Source of the DNA: a bacterium
Lineage (GTDB): Bacteria; BMS3Abin14
Direction of reading: 5' to 3'
Length of the DNA: 19,907 nucleotides
Assembly: GCA_029210545.1 (NCBI GenBank)
Contig: JARGFV010000041.1
Location: 1-19,907, forward strand
A program made the position numbers and the translations under genes. Within the stretch, counting starts at the first letter, position 1. Each line of letters begins with the position of its first letter. The notes beneath the pieces are model-generated. The model ran no database searches and was not told the origin of the DNA. It saw nothing but the letters and a program-made list of their open reading frames with translations. Positions 1-11,873 of this stretch are shown piece by piece.

Positions 1-75
1 AGGAAAGGGAAAACGACGCTTTTCCCTTTCCGTGGAGCGAAAAGTCCCGGATTGGACTTTTTGCGACCCTATCAA
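1..75 (-). repeat. Truncated copy A of a multi-hairpin repeat element
   Basis: Read on the minus strand, this stretch matches positions 19839-19905 over 67 identical bases (1-67 here) and matches 14180-14249 with three differences over the core. It holds two stem-loops: an interrupted AAAAAGTCC/GGACTTTTT-type stem, and a perfect 12-bp stem GGAAAGGGAAAA/TTTTCCCTTTCC with a 6-nt loop. The outer terminus lies near 75, where the minus strand reads TTGATAGGGTCGC. The rest of the element runs off the left edge of the window. Identity to the other copies is seen directly; calling it a mobile miniature element is inference. Confidence 0.85.
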
Positions 76-82
76 GAGTTGA

Positions 83-157
83 GTTCACCGTTAACAGTAT
101 ACGGTTTGCAGTTAGGTCATGCCTGCACTGTGAACTGTAAACAGTGAATCGTAAACT
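83..157. repeat. Degenerate 7-nt periodic tract next to repeat copy A
   Basis: At 83-117 five consecutive heptamers all begin with GT (for example GTTCACC then GTTAACA). At 130-157 four more heptamers follow the pattern GTRAAYN (for example GTGAACT then GTAAACA). Unit sequence drifts but the 7-nt register is kept inside each block. No reading frame covers it. It lies just outside the end of repeat copy A. Confidence 0.65.
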
Positions 158-169
158 TCAGTATTCCCC

Positions 170-460
170 AGCCCCCTGTCTATAACCCGGTTTACAACCC
201 TGTGGTTTCTTTTGTGGAAATCGGTTTATGTGGAACAGTCGGAGATCTCCACCGATTCTTCCCCAGCTTCTTCCACAGAACTCTTTCATTCATTACGGGG
301 GTTTATGGACGATTCCCCCGAATCCCCAGGACCTGTTACTCCTGCTACTGGTTTTAAAGAGAAATAAAGAAGAACTAAAGTGCGAAGCATTATGTACTAA
401 AGACAGTGTTTTTCTTCGTGGTTCAAGCCTTACGTTATATTTCGAACCTGAATCATCCAT
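170..460. other. Candidate replication origin region: DnaA-box-like sites and AT-rich stretch
   Basis: Position 177-185 (TGTCTATAA) matches the DnaA-box consensus TGTGNATAA at 8 of 9 positions. Three weaker sites share TGTGGAA or TTCCACA, at 213-221, 229-237 and 269-277, each 7 of 9 to TTATCCACA. An AT-rich stretch at about 345-460 could serve for unwinding. Location is the main support: origins often lie beside dnaA-dnaN-recF-gyrB. No perfect box is present and dnaA is absent, so this is a candidate only. Confidence 0.35.
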
Positions 461-465
461 TTCAG

Positions 466-507
466 ACACTTTTTATTGGCGCAAAAATGCCCGCCAATAA
501 AAAGTGT
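466..507. repeat. Perfect 16-bp palindrome upstream of dnaN
   Basis: ACACTTTTTATTGGCG at 466-481 is exactly complementary to 492-507, with a 10-nt loop. The stem is AT-rich and is followed by TAAGTGTTGC rather than a run of T, so it is not a classical intrinsic terminator. It is close in geometry to the palindrome at the end of gyrB (16-bp stem, 11-nt loop) but has a different sequence. It sits directly before the possible dnaN promoter. Confidence 0.7.
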
Positions 508-513
508 TAAGTG

Positions 514-543
514 TTGCTTTACGGTCCTCCGTTGGGGTAAAAT
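514..543 (+). promoter_or_regulatory. Possible sigma70-type promoter for dnaN
   Basis: TTGCTT at 514-519 and TAAAAT at 538-543 are separated by 18 nt. The -10 matches the consensus at 5 of 6 positions; the -35 is weak (TTG only). It would give a leader of about 165 nt before dnaN. This is a motif match only. Confidence 0.3.
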
Positions 544-716
544 ATCGCTGCCCCATTATGTTTCCGGGGGAGATTTTCCGGCTCATTTCACGCCAGAAGA
601 CTGGTAGCGGTGCGTCCGTACAGACCGAACACAACCCCGCGGTCGAAAGGTTTGTTTCGATGGCGGGTCGGATCGGTGCATGAGGCCCCAGTGGCCCCAG
701 AACAGGAGGTTTGAAG

Positions 717-1838
717 GTGCTGACCTTTTCCATCAACCGGGAAGAGTTTCTTCAGGGGTTGTCGAGAGTTCAGAATATCGTTGAACGCAAGAATACCGTT
801 CCGATTCTGAGCAACGTTCTTATCGACGGGACCGGTGACAGGTTGAAAATGCTGGCCACCGATATGGAGGTGGGGATCAGCGGGTTTGTAGAGGCTTCCG
901 TCAAAAGCCAGGGAGCGGTCACCCTGTCGGCCAGAAAGCTTTTCGAGATCATCAAGGAGCTTCCAGCCGAATCCTCCATCACCCTTCAGGTCAAGGAGGA
1001 CAATCTTTCGGAGATAACGTGCGGCAACTCCTCCTTCGAACTGAAAGGCCTGCCTGCCGAGGACTATCCAAGCCTCCCCATCTACGAGGATGGTAACTTC
1101 CTTACCCTGAACGCCGAGAATTTCAAGGAGATGATCAAGAAAACGATCTACGCCGCCTCAACGGATGAGACCCGCTATAACCTGACGGGTGTCCTTTTCG
1201 AGATGGAGGAGAAGGACGGCAAGGGGATCTTGAGACTCGTTGCCACGGACGGCCACCGCCTGGCCAAGGTGGAAAAGGGGGCCGAGGGAAATATCCGGCC
1301 TGGAGAGAGCGTTGTTATCCCCCGAAAGTCCCTCAACGAGGTCCGGAGGCTCCTGGAGGAGGGTAGTGACGAGATGGTGGAGGTGGATTTTCAGAAGCAG
1401 CATGGGGTCTTCCGCAAGGATTCCATCGTCCTCACCACCCGCCTTATCGACATGTCCTTTCCCAACTGGAAACAGGTCGTCCCTGAAGAACGGGTGTTTG
1501 TGGCCCAAGCCGACTGCGAGTCGATGATACGCGCCATCAGGAGGGTTTCCCTGCTGTCTTCAGAGCGGTCCAGGGCCGTCAAGTTCGCCTTCGGCGGGGG
1601 AAATGTGACCATTCACATCAACAACCCGGATCTTGGAACTGCCACGGAAACGGTGCCCGTCACTTATGATGGAGACGACGTGGAGGTTACCTTCAATGCG
1701 CGATACATGCTCGACGCCCTCACCTCCATGACCACCGAAACAGTGGAGTTGGGACTCAAGGATGAACTCAGCCCTTGTGTGGTATCCCAGAAGGGGCAGG
1801 AGGATTACATCTCGGTCATCATGCCCATGCGCATCTGA
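717..1838 (+). CDS. dnaN: DNA polymerase III sliding clamp, beta subunit
   Basis: This encodes the ring-shaped processivity clamp that tethers the replicative polymerase to DNA. At about 373 aa it has the normal length for the three-domain bacterial clamp. The N-terminus (FSINREEFLQGL) and the C-terminal ending YISVIMPMRI are family hallmarks; the internal segment VATDGHRLA is also typical. An AGGAGG at 704-709 lies 7 nt before GTG 717, so I chose that start. An in-frame TTG at 711 would add two residues but sits only one base from the ribosome-binding site. The stop is 3 nt before recF, so the two genes are almost certainly co-transcribed. The gene normally found upstream, dnaA, is not within the window. 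Confidence 0.97.
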   Translation: MLTFSINREEFLQGLSRVQNIVERKNTVPILSNVLIDGTGDRLKMLATDMEVGISGFVEASVKSQGAVTLSARKLFEIIKELPAESSITLQVKEDNLSEITCGNSSFELKGLPAEDYPSLPIYEDGNFLTLNAENFKEMIKKTIYAASTDETRYNLTGVLFEMEEKDGKGILRLVATDGHRLAKVEKGAEGNIRPGESVVIPRKSLNEVRRLLEEGSDEMVEVDFQKQHGVFRKDSIVLTTRLIDMSFPNWKQVVPEERVFVAQADCESMIRAIRRVSLLSSERSRAVKFAFGGGNVTIHINNPDLGTATETVPVTYDGDDVEVTFNARYMLDALTSMTTETVELGLKDELSPCVVSQKGQEDYISVIMPMRI

Positions 1839-1841
1839 ACC

Positions 1842-2993
1842 ATGAGGTTGCTGTGGGTTGAGCCGGACCGCTTCCGGAACCTTGACCGGAAAACGGTTGA
1901 GCTCCACCCGCGCTTCAACCTTTTACTGGGCCGAAACGGGCAGGGAAAGACGAACTTTCTCGAGGCGGTCGGGTATCTCGGCAGCCTTCGGTCGTTCCGA
2001 TCAGGCGGCAGGGTCGAGATGATACGCCACGGTGAGTCAGCAGGACGCGTCACAGGTGCCGTCTCTTCCGGAGGGCTGGATCGGGTCCTCTCTTTTACCC
2101 TGACCGGCAGAGGGCGCCAGCAATATATCGACGACCAGAAGGTCAATTCGCCCGAGCAGTACCTGCAGGTTTTGAAAGTGGTCCATTTCATACCCGAGGA
2201 TGTGAGCCTGGTAGGTGGCTCGCCTTCCTGGCGCCGCAAGGTTATCGACAGGGCCGTTTTCGAGATCGTCCCCGAGTACGCCAGGGAGTACCGGCGATAC
2301 CTGTCGGCTCTCAGACAGCGAAATGCGCTGCTCAGAAGAGGGGGGGGGCGTTTCGGGGAACTGGAAGGGTGGAACAAGGCTCTCGCTGCTGCCGGGGCAG
2401 TCCTGGTGTGCAGGAGGATGGAACTTCTCCACACCCTGAACCCGAGGATGAAACATCTGGGGGAAAGGCTCGGGCTGGGTCCGGGGCTGGGGTTGGAGTA
2501 CACTCCGGGTTTTACCGTCCCTGACGATGCCTGGCCCGGCGGCCCCGGGAAGCTGACTCAGCTCATCGGGACGATCGAAAACTCGATATTGGAAGAACTT
2601 GCGAGGGTCCGGACCCGGGAGTCACGGTTAGGCCACTCCCTTGCGGGTCCTCATCGGGACAACATCCAGTTCACCCTCGGCAGCCCGGACCATCCGACGG
2701 ATCTTGCGCGGTACGGTTCCCAGGGTCAGAAACGAAGCGCGGTCCTGGCGTTCAAGCTGGCCCTGGCGGCAGCTTTTCGCGATACCCACGGGGCGTGGCC
2801 CCTTATCCTCCTCGACGATGTGGCTTCGGAGCTGGATGAAACCAGAAGAAAAGCCCTGGGGAGCCTGGTCGTGGATATGAAAGCCCAGTTCCTCATCTCC
2901 ACGACCGGAGAAGAATACATGTTCCTCCCGTCAGGGGAGGGGAAAATATGGACCGTTGATCAGGGCGAACTGAAGCCGTTTGGCAGGAGTTGA
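1842..2993 (+). CDS. recF: DNA replication and repair protein RecF
   Basis: RecF is an SMC-like ATPase that helps load RecA at gapped DNA and stalled forks. At 383 aa it is of ordinary length. The Walker A motif is at residues 30-37 (GRNGQGKT), the ABC-type signature at about 291-296 (YGSQGQ followed by KRSAVLA), and Walker B at about 321-326 (LILLDD). The N-terminal RFRNL segment is also typical. The start ATG lies 3 nt after the dnaN stop with no clear ribosome-binding site of its own, which suggests translational coupling. The stop codon overlaps a short hairpin at 2991-3009. gyrB follows after 41 nt. Confidence 0.96.
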   Translation: MRLLWVEPDRFRNLDRKTVELHPRFNLLLGRNGQGKTNFLEAVGYLGSLRSFRSGGRVEMIRHGESAGRVTGAVSSGGLDRVLSFTLTGRGRQQYIDDQKVNSPEQYLQVLKVVHFIPEDVSLVGGSPSWRRKVIDRAVFEIVPEYAREYRRYLSALRQRNALLRRGGGRFGELEGWNKALAAAGAVLVCRRMELLHTLNPRMKHLGERLGLGPGLGLEYTPGFTVPDDAWPGGPGKLTQLIGTIENSILEELARVRTRESRLGHSLAGPHRDNIQFTLGSPDHPTDLARYGSQGQKRSAVLAFKLALAAAFRDTHGAWPLILLDDVASELDETRRKALGSLVVDMKAQFLISTTGEEYMFLPSGEGKIWTVDQGELKPFGRS

Positions 2994-3009
2994 CGGCAAA
3001 ACGCCGTCA
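2991..3009. repeat. Short hairpin overlapping the recF stop codon
   Basis: TGACGGC and GCCGTCA form a 7-bp stem around AAAAC. The recF stop TGA is the first three bases of the stem. No T-run follows, and gyrB starts shortly after, so termination is unlikely. It is one of several stem-loops in this window that begin inside a stop codon. Confidence 0.5.
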
Positions 3010-3019
3010 GCCTGCCTGA

Positions 3020-5596
<2,577 letters not shown>

Positions 5597-5598
5597 AT

Positions 5599-5640
5599 GG
5601 GGAAACGGGAACGGGTGAAAAGGAGAAAAGGAGAAAAAGG
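5599..5640. repeat. Purine-rich near-7-nt periodic tract after gyrB
   Basis: Units such as GGGGAAA, CGGGAAC and GGGTGAA follow one another from 5599 and then grade into AAGGAG-rich sequence with a local 8-nt period. It directly follows the gyrB palindrome. It has no coding potential. The gyrB-gyrA gap (5576-5709) holds this tract and little else that I can recognise. Confidence 0.45.
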
Positions 5641-5709
5641 CTGTTTTGTAGCCTCTTCCCGCGTCGAGCAAGTACACCTAACAGAACAACCGAGACAGCG
5701 AGACTGTAA

Positions 5710-8157
<2,448 letters not shown>

Positions 8158-8370
8158 AGGGGAAAGATCCGGCGTTCCGAGTGGGCGAGGGGGGAGGCCG
8201 GGGGAAAGAGCGAGCAGTATCGCCTGCCCATCGATGAAGAGCCGTAGTTGCGTGCGTGCGTGCGTCCGTCCGTAAGTGCTTTAATAAAAAAAGTCTGTTG
8301 TCAATGGAAGATCTTACGCGCTAACGCACACACACTCCACTCACATACGAAGAAACGCACGAGGGAAAAG
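8158..8370. repeat. gyrA to pilZ spacer with microsatellite and loose 7-nt tract
   Basis: TGCG is repeated four times and TCCG twice at 8249-8272. An A/T-rich stretch (8280-8292) follows. From 8314 to 8362 is an A/C-rich tract that can be read in heptamers (TTACGCG, CTAACGC, ACACACA). CGTAAG near 8271-8276 and CTTACG near 8313-8318 are complementary, so the two halves could pair weakly. I see no convincing terminator or promoter here. Confidence 0.4.
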
Positions 8371-8709
8371 ATGGACGACAAAAGGAGGCACTCCAGGTAC
8401 CCGGCGGCAGAGATGACCTATGTGGTCGGGCTTCAGAGTCCGGCCCTTATCACCGACGTGAGCCAGGGTGGTCTCGGAGTGCGTTACAAGGGTACCGACG
8501 AACTTCCCGGGGAGTTGGTGGTGGACCTTCTCAACGCCTCGCAGAGCATCCAGCTTGAGAAGGTACGATGCCGGAAGGTCAGAGACGAGACCGTGGGCAG
8601 GGTGGCCGTGTTCAGCTATGTGACCGAACGCCGGCTGGGACTCGAATTCGTGGAACCGGGCAATGACATACTGGACGCGCTGGCCAGGTTTGTGGGAAAA
8701 GAGAACTAG
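8371..8709 (+). CDS. PilZ-domain protein, first of a tandem pair
   Basis: This is a single-domain protein of 112 aa predicted to bind cyclic-di-GMP. The N-terminal RRHSR fits the RxxxR motif and DVSQGGLGV fits (D/N)xSxxG; both are the known ligand-binding signatures of PilZ domains. LGLEFVEP near the C-terminus is the usual last strand. No signal peptide or membrane segment is visible, so it should be cytoplasmic. The chosen ATG 8371 has GAGGGA just upstream; the open frame extends further 5' but only through low-complexity sequence. It resembles the next gene in motif order and length, so the two are probably paralogues. Its target (motility, polysaccharide secretion or other) cannot be read from the sequence. 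Confidence 0.85.
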   Translation: MDDKRRHSRYPAAEMTYVVGLQSPALITDVSQGGLGVRYKGTDELPGELVVDLLNASQSIQLEKVRCRKVRDETVGRVAVFSYVTERRLGLEFVEPGNDILDALARFVGKEN

Positions 8710-8775
8710 GAGTCTGTCGGACTATCCGTTTCAGACTCCTGGCAACGTGTCGGTAAGGTCCGACACGTTGCCAGG
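8708..8775. repeat. Double hairpin beginning inside the first pilZ stop codon
   Basis: Hairpin 1 (8708-8740) pairs AGGAGTCTG with CAGACTCCT. Hairpin 2 (8738-8775) pairs CCTGGCAACGTGTCGG with its exact complement around a 6-nt loop, a perfect 16-bp stem. The two share the bases CCT. Hairpin 1 starts at the second base of the TAG stop. The same arrangement follows the second pilZ gene, interrupted by an insertion. Confidence 0.85.
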
Positions 8776-8778
8776 ATC

Positions 8779-8806
8779 AGTGGAAAGTGGAAAGAAACAG
8801 GATGAA
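8779..8806. repeat. Heptamer tract after the first double hairpin
   Basis: AGTGGAA is repeated twice in exact 7-nt register at 8779-8792, followed by AGAAACA and GGATGAA. A matching tract with the same AGTGGAA unit follows the second pilZ gene at 9363-9397, which supports duplication of the whole gene-plus-spacer unit. Confidence 0.6.
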
Positions 8807-8827
8807 GGGCGCGGGAAGGGCGATAGC

Positions 8828-9181
8828 ATGGCGATGATGGAAAAGCACGAGGACAAGAGACGGCACCCAAGGTTCCGGGCGGCCGACAGCGCGCTTGCCG
8901 CCTGCGGCATGGAAGCGTGCGCTCTCCTGGACGTGAGCGCGGGAGGGCTGGGCATCCAGTATTACGGCGAGAGACCGTTCCCCCGGGAGATCAGTGTCGA
9001 TCTTCTGTTTTTAAACAGGGATCTGACCTTGCCGGGGCTTTTCTGCCGAAAGGTGTTCGAAGCGAGAAAGCCCAACGGGAAGGAAGGGCGCCTGCCTGTA
9101 TGGCATGTGGGCCTTGAGATCGTAAGCCCCACTCCGGAGATGGTTCAACGCCTGCGTCATTTCAGATGGACGGAGAGCTAG
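8828..9181 (+). CDS. PilZ-domain protein, second of a tandem pair
   Basis: This 117-aa protein carries RRHPR (RxxxR) near the N-terminus and DVSAGGLGI as the (D/N)xSxxG motif, so cyclic-di-GMP binding is predicted. It shares architecture and several segments with the preceding gene (KRRHxR, DVSxGGLG, FCRKV against RCRKV, LGLE against VGLE). It is soluble, with no export signal. The start at ATG 8828 has GGGAAGGG about 7 nt upstream; the frame stays open further 5' but through hairpin sequence. The stop TAG is entered by the same AGGAGTCTG hairpin as in the first copy. The protein is somewhat shorter in its loops than full YcgR-type proteins and has no partner domain. Confidence 0.83.
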   Translation: MAMMEKHEDKRRHPRFRAADSALAACGMEACALLDVSAGGLGIQYYGERPFPREISVDLLFLNRDLTLPGLFCRKVFEARKPNGKEGRLPVWHVGLEIVSPTPEMVQRLRHFRWTES

Positions 9182-9342
9182 GAGTCTGTCGGACTATCCG
9201 TTTCAGACTCCTAGCTTAAGTTTTTCGAAAGGCAATTCAGCGAAAAACGGGGAAGCATCCAAAATAAGGGGCATTTCGAAAAACTCCTCGCAACGTGTCG
9301 ATAAAGTCCGACACGTTGCGAGGCTTTCGCTCTGCGAAAGCC
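9180..9342. repeat. Second double hairpin, split by an insertion, plus a third hairpin
   Basis: Hairpin 1 (9180-9212) is identical to 8708-8740 and again starts inside the TAG stop. Hairpin 2 (9286-9323) has a perfect 15-bp stem CCTCGCAACGTGTCG and is homologous to 8738-8775. Between them lies an extra segment annotated separately. A further hairpin GGCTTTCGC/GCGAAAGCC with a 3-nt loop occupies 9322-9342. None is followed by a T-run. These account for most of the 287-nt gap before the next gene. Confidence 0.8.
9213..9288. mobile_element. 76-bp miniature insertion with inverted repeats and 5-bp direct repeat
   Basis: Compared with the uninterrupted double hairpin at 8708-8775, this segment is extra. 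It is flanked by CTCCT at 9208-9212 and again at 9284-9288, as expected for a target-site duplication. Near its ends it carries a perfect 12-bp inverted repeat, AGTTTTTCGAAA at 9219-9230 and TTTCGAAAAACT at 9274-9285. It encodes nothing. The insertion reading rests on comparison with the paralogous spacer. Confidence 0.6.
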
Positions 9343-9362
9343 CAGGGATGGGGAAGACCGTA

Positions 9363-9397
9363 AGATAAAAGTGGAAAGCGGGAAGTGGAAAAGACCG
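9363..9397. repeat. Heptamer tract after the second pilZ spacer
   Basis: AGATAAA, AGTGGAA, AGCGGGA, AGTGGAA and AAGACCG follow in exact 7-nt register. The AGTGGAA unit is shared with 8779-8792. The rest of the spacer up to 9468 shows nothing further that I recognise apart from the ribosome-binding site of the next gene. Confidence 0.6.
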
Positions 9398-9468
9398 GTA
9401 ATAACACCACAGAAACTCCTCCTGCTGCGCCGCACCTTCAAACACGATAAAAAGCAAGCGAGGCGTTT

Positions 9469-10275
9469 TTGAGAAAATTCTTCCTCATATCCCTGATCGT
9501 GATCATGGCCGTTGGCCTCGTGGCCGCCGGTTTTTTTTCGTACCGCTCACGTGAACAGGCCCTCTACGAACAGGCAATGACGGCGCTGGATGAGAACCTG
9601 TCCGGCGCTGCCGTTGAGTACCTCACAGCCTTCCTGGTCAAATACCCGGAAAGCCCCCTGTATTCTGAGGCGCTGCGCCAGAGAGCCTCCATCTACCACA
9701 CATACCAGTCCAGATACCTGGAGGCGATCTCGGATTTCCGGGAGTTTTTGGATCGTTACCCGGACAATGAGCACGCCTCCGAGGCCAGGCGAGCCATTGC
9801 CGAGATCCTGGAAACCAAGGTTCGGGACTGCCGTCGAGCCATTGTAGAGTACCAGCGTCTCATCGACGACTACGAGACGGTGGTCGGGGACGACCTGTTC
9901 CAGTACCGGATCGCCGGCTGTTACTACGACCTGCTGGATTTCGAGCAGGCCAGGCTGGAGTTCACCAGGCTTATCAACAACTATCCGGCCAGCAACCTGG
10001 TGGATGACGCTTACTATCAGATCGCCAACATCTTTCAGACCCAGGGTGCCCTGAATAATGCCGAGGCTGCGTACCGCCTCTACCTATCGCGCTATCCGGA
10101 TGGAGATCTGGGCATCGACGCCCGGTTCAACCTCGCGGCGACCCTCGAGGAAAGGGAACAACTGGAGGAGGCCCTTGTCCTTTACAACGAAATCTTCCCC
10201 GAATACCCCAACAAGGAGGCCATCTCCTGGAGATTGGAGAAGGCGAGGAAGCGGCTGGAAGAAAGGGGCAGATAA
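9469..10275 (+). CDS. Membrane-anchored TPR protein
   Basis: This is a 268-aa protein with an uncleaved-looking N-terminal hydrophobic helix (residues about 4-23) and then repeated 34-38-residue helical pairs. The recurrent segments YPESPLYSEA, YPDNEHASEA, YPASNLVDDA and YPDGDLGIDA are the signature of BamD/YbgF-type tetratricopeptide repeats. No lipobox Cys follows the hydrophobic stretch, so it is more likely anchored in the inner membrane with TPRs in the periplasm than a lipoprotein. The start is TTG 9469, preceded by GAGG about 5 nt upstream. TPR proteins of this kind scaffold envelope complexes; the partner is not evident here. It is followed at once by a terminator and converges on guaC. 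Confidence 0.8.
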   Translation: MRKFFLISLIVIMAVGLVAAGFFSYRSREQALYEQAMTALDENLSGAAVEYLTAFLVKYPESPLYSEALRQRASIYHTYQSRYLEAISDFREFLDRYPDNEHASEARRAIAEILETKVRDCRRAIVEYQRLIDDYETVVGDDLFQYRIAGCYYDLLDFEQARLEFTRLINNYPASNLVDDAYYQIANIFQTQGALNNAEAAYRLYLSRYPDGDLGIDARFNLAATLEEREQLEEALVLYNEIFPEYPNKEAISWRLEKARKRLEERGR

Positions 10276-10340
10276 AAAAGGTTGGATTGCCAGGGACTGA
10301 GTGGAGAACTCCGTTTGATTCTGGCAACCGGACCTTTTTT
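10274..10340. terminator. Bidirectional intrinsic terminator between the TPR gene and guaC
   Basis: The left arm at 10274-10293 begins with AAAAAAGG and the right arm at 10321-10340 ends with CCTTTTTT. The arms pair through GCCAG/CTGGC and AAAAAAGGT/ACCTTTTTT with a few mismatches between, so on either strand the stem ends in a T-run. It overlaps the stop codons of both convergent genes, as expected for a shared terminator. Confidence 0.75.
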
Positions 10341-11376
10341 ATTCGAACATCCTGCTTTCCTGCTCCAGAACCCGGATAAAGGTGGTGCGCTTGGTCAGTT
10401 CCTTGAGGGCCTTGGCACCCACATAGGTGCAGGCGGACCGAACGCCGCCGAGGATGTCCTTGACCGTGTTCTCGATGGGCCCCATGTAAGGAACTTCTAC
10501 GGTTTTCCCCTCCGAGGCCCTGTAGTCGGCGACCCCCCCGGAGTGCTTCTCCATGGCTGTAGCAGAACTCATCCCGTAAAACAGCTTGTAACTTTTGCCG
10601 CCGCGCTCACGGAGTTGGCCTCCGCACTCGTCGTGGCCTGCGAACATCCCTCCGATCATGACAAAATCTGCGCCTGCCCCGAACGCCTTGGCCACATCCC
10701 CGGCACAGGCGCACCCCCCGTCGGAGATGATCCGGCCTCCAAGCCCGTGGGCGGCATCGGCACACTCGATGACCGCCGACAGCTGGGGGTATCCCACCCC
10801 GGCCTTTATCCGGGTGGTACAGACGGAGCCCGGGCCTATCCCCACCTTGACGATGTCGGCCCCGGAAAGGAGCAGCTCTTCCACCATCTCCCCGGAAACA
10901 ACGTTCCCCGCGGCGATGGTCTTGTCCGGAAAGGCCTGCCGTACCTCATGAACGTACTCGACGAAGGCCTCGGCGTAACCGTTAGCCACGTCCACGCAGA
11001 TGAACTCGAGTTCCGGATAGGCGGCCACGATCTTTCCCAGTCTTGACAGGTCCTCGGCCGAACTGCCGCAGCTGACCATGATCCTCTGGAAAATTCCGCA
11101 GTCACGACCATCCAGAAATTGAGCCCACTGCCTGTCGTCATAGTGCTTGTGGATGGCAGTGAGCATACCGTGGCCTGCGAGGACCTCGGCCACCTCGAAG
11201 GTGCCGATGGTGTCCATGTTGGCGGCCATGACCGGGACACCGGTCCATTCCTTCCCGCTGTGCAGGAAGGTGTATGTCCGTTCAAGGTCCACGAGGGCCC
11301 GGCTCTTCATTGTCGAGCGCTTCGGCCTTATGAGGACATCCTTGAACCCCATCTTGATGTCGGTTTCGACTCGCAT
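10339..11376 (-). CDS. guaC: GMP reductase
   Basis: GuaC catalyses NADPH-dependent deamination of GMP to IMP in purine salvage. At 345 aa it lacks the CBS domains of IMP dehydrogenase and ends with the GMP-reductase-type segment [13 protein letters not shown]...CTYVGA. The catalytic cysteine is C186 in [11 protein letters not shown], the same number as in the E. coli enzyme, with T188 following. [26 protein letters not shown] is the phosphate-binding part of the TIM barrel. The start ATG 11376 is preceded by AAGGGGAG at a normal distance; the open frame extends 5' for 52 codons without family similarity that I can see. The gene is monocistronic in this view. Confidence 0.95.
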   Translation of the reverse strand: MRVETDIKMGFKDVLIRPKRSTMKSRALVDLERTYTFLHSGKEWTGVPVMAANMDTIGTFEVAEVLAGHGMLTAIHKHYDDRQWAQFLDGRDCGIFQRIMVSCGSSAEDLSRLGKIVAAYPELEFICVDVANGYAEAFVEYVHEVRQAFPDKTIAAGNVVSGEMVEELLLSGADIVKVGIGPGSVCTTRIKAGVGYPQLSAVIECADAAHGLGGRIISDGGCACAGDVAKAFGAGADFVMIGGMFAGHDECGGQLRERGGKSYKLFYGMSSATAMEKHSGGVADYRASEGKTVEVPYMGPIENTVKDILGGVRSACTYVGAKALKELTKRTTFIRVLEQESRMFE

Positions 11377-11873
11377 GGATATAACTCCCCTTTCCGCTCC
11401 GGATCTTAAACGATTCCCGCTCCTGTTTGCCAGGTCAACGATCTTGAATTCTAATATCATATCGCAATTCCGGAGTCTTGGGAGGGTCTGTCGATACAAC
11501 GCGGAATCCGGTTGACGCATCCCGCCTTGCAAAAAGGAAACACCGCCACAAGATAGGCAGAGGAGGTCCGGAGAGTGCCGTTCCTGCAGCGGTTTAAACC
11601 GGGATTCCCGGTGATCTGTCGGAGCAAGACGACCCAGGCCGGTCGAGCGCTGTTTCAGGACGGATCAAAGGGTGTCAACCATCCTCATAAGGTGAAGCGG
11701 GACTGCAGCCGCCAATGGGGCATCGAAAAAGGCTTGTTCCACGCTGGAAACCAGGAACTAAGAACTTAAGAATCAGGAACCAGGACCCCAGGAACGAAGA
11801 ACGAAGACCTGTCAGCCAGGAGGCGATTTCCGGCTGATAGCTAAAATCGTTCGACTGCCTTATTATTGGACTT
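11377..11873. other. Divergent spacer between guaC and pldA, with a 7-nt periodic tract
   Basis: About 500 nt separate two divergent genes, so promoters for both should lie here, but I find no convincing -35/-10 pair. At 11753-11808 eight heptamers run in register (AGGAACT, AAGAACT, then CAGGAAC, CAGGACC, later CGAAGAA, CGAAGAC). A 64-codon GTG-initiated frame at 11575-11769 has a good ribosome-binding site but ends inside the tract and looks non-coding. Confidence 0.55.

Noticed and set aside
228-500. 90-codon frame in the dnaN upstream spacer
   Set aside because: It runs through the DnaA-box-like sites and the perfect palindrome, has no ribosome-binding site and no protein-like composition.
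8708-9342. Repeated hairpins as a possible CRISPR array
   Set aside because: There are only two imperfect units, the spacing includes a whole gene, the repeats are strongly self-complementary and no cas gene is present.
10282-11046. 254-codon plus-strand frame opposite guaC
   Set aside because: It is antisense to a strongly supported gene and begins inside the terminator.
11575-11769. 64-codon GTG frame with a good ribosome-binding site between guaC and pldA
   Set aside because: The translation shows no domain or conserved pattern and its end lies in the heptamer tract. I cannot support it as a gene, though a comparison with relatives could change this.
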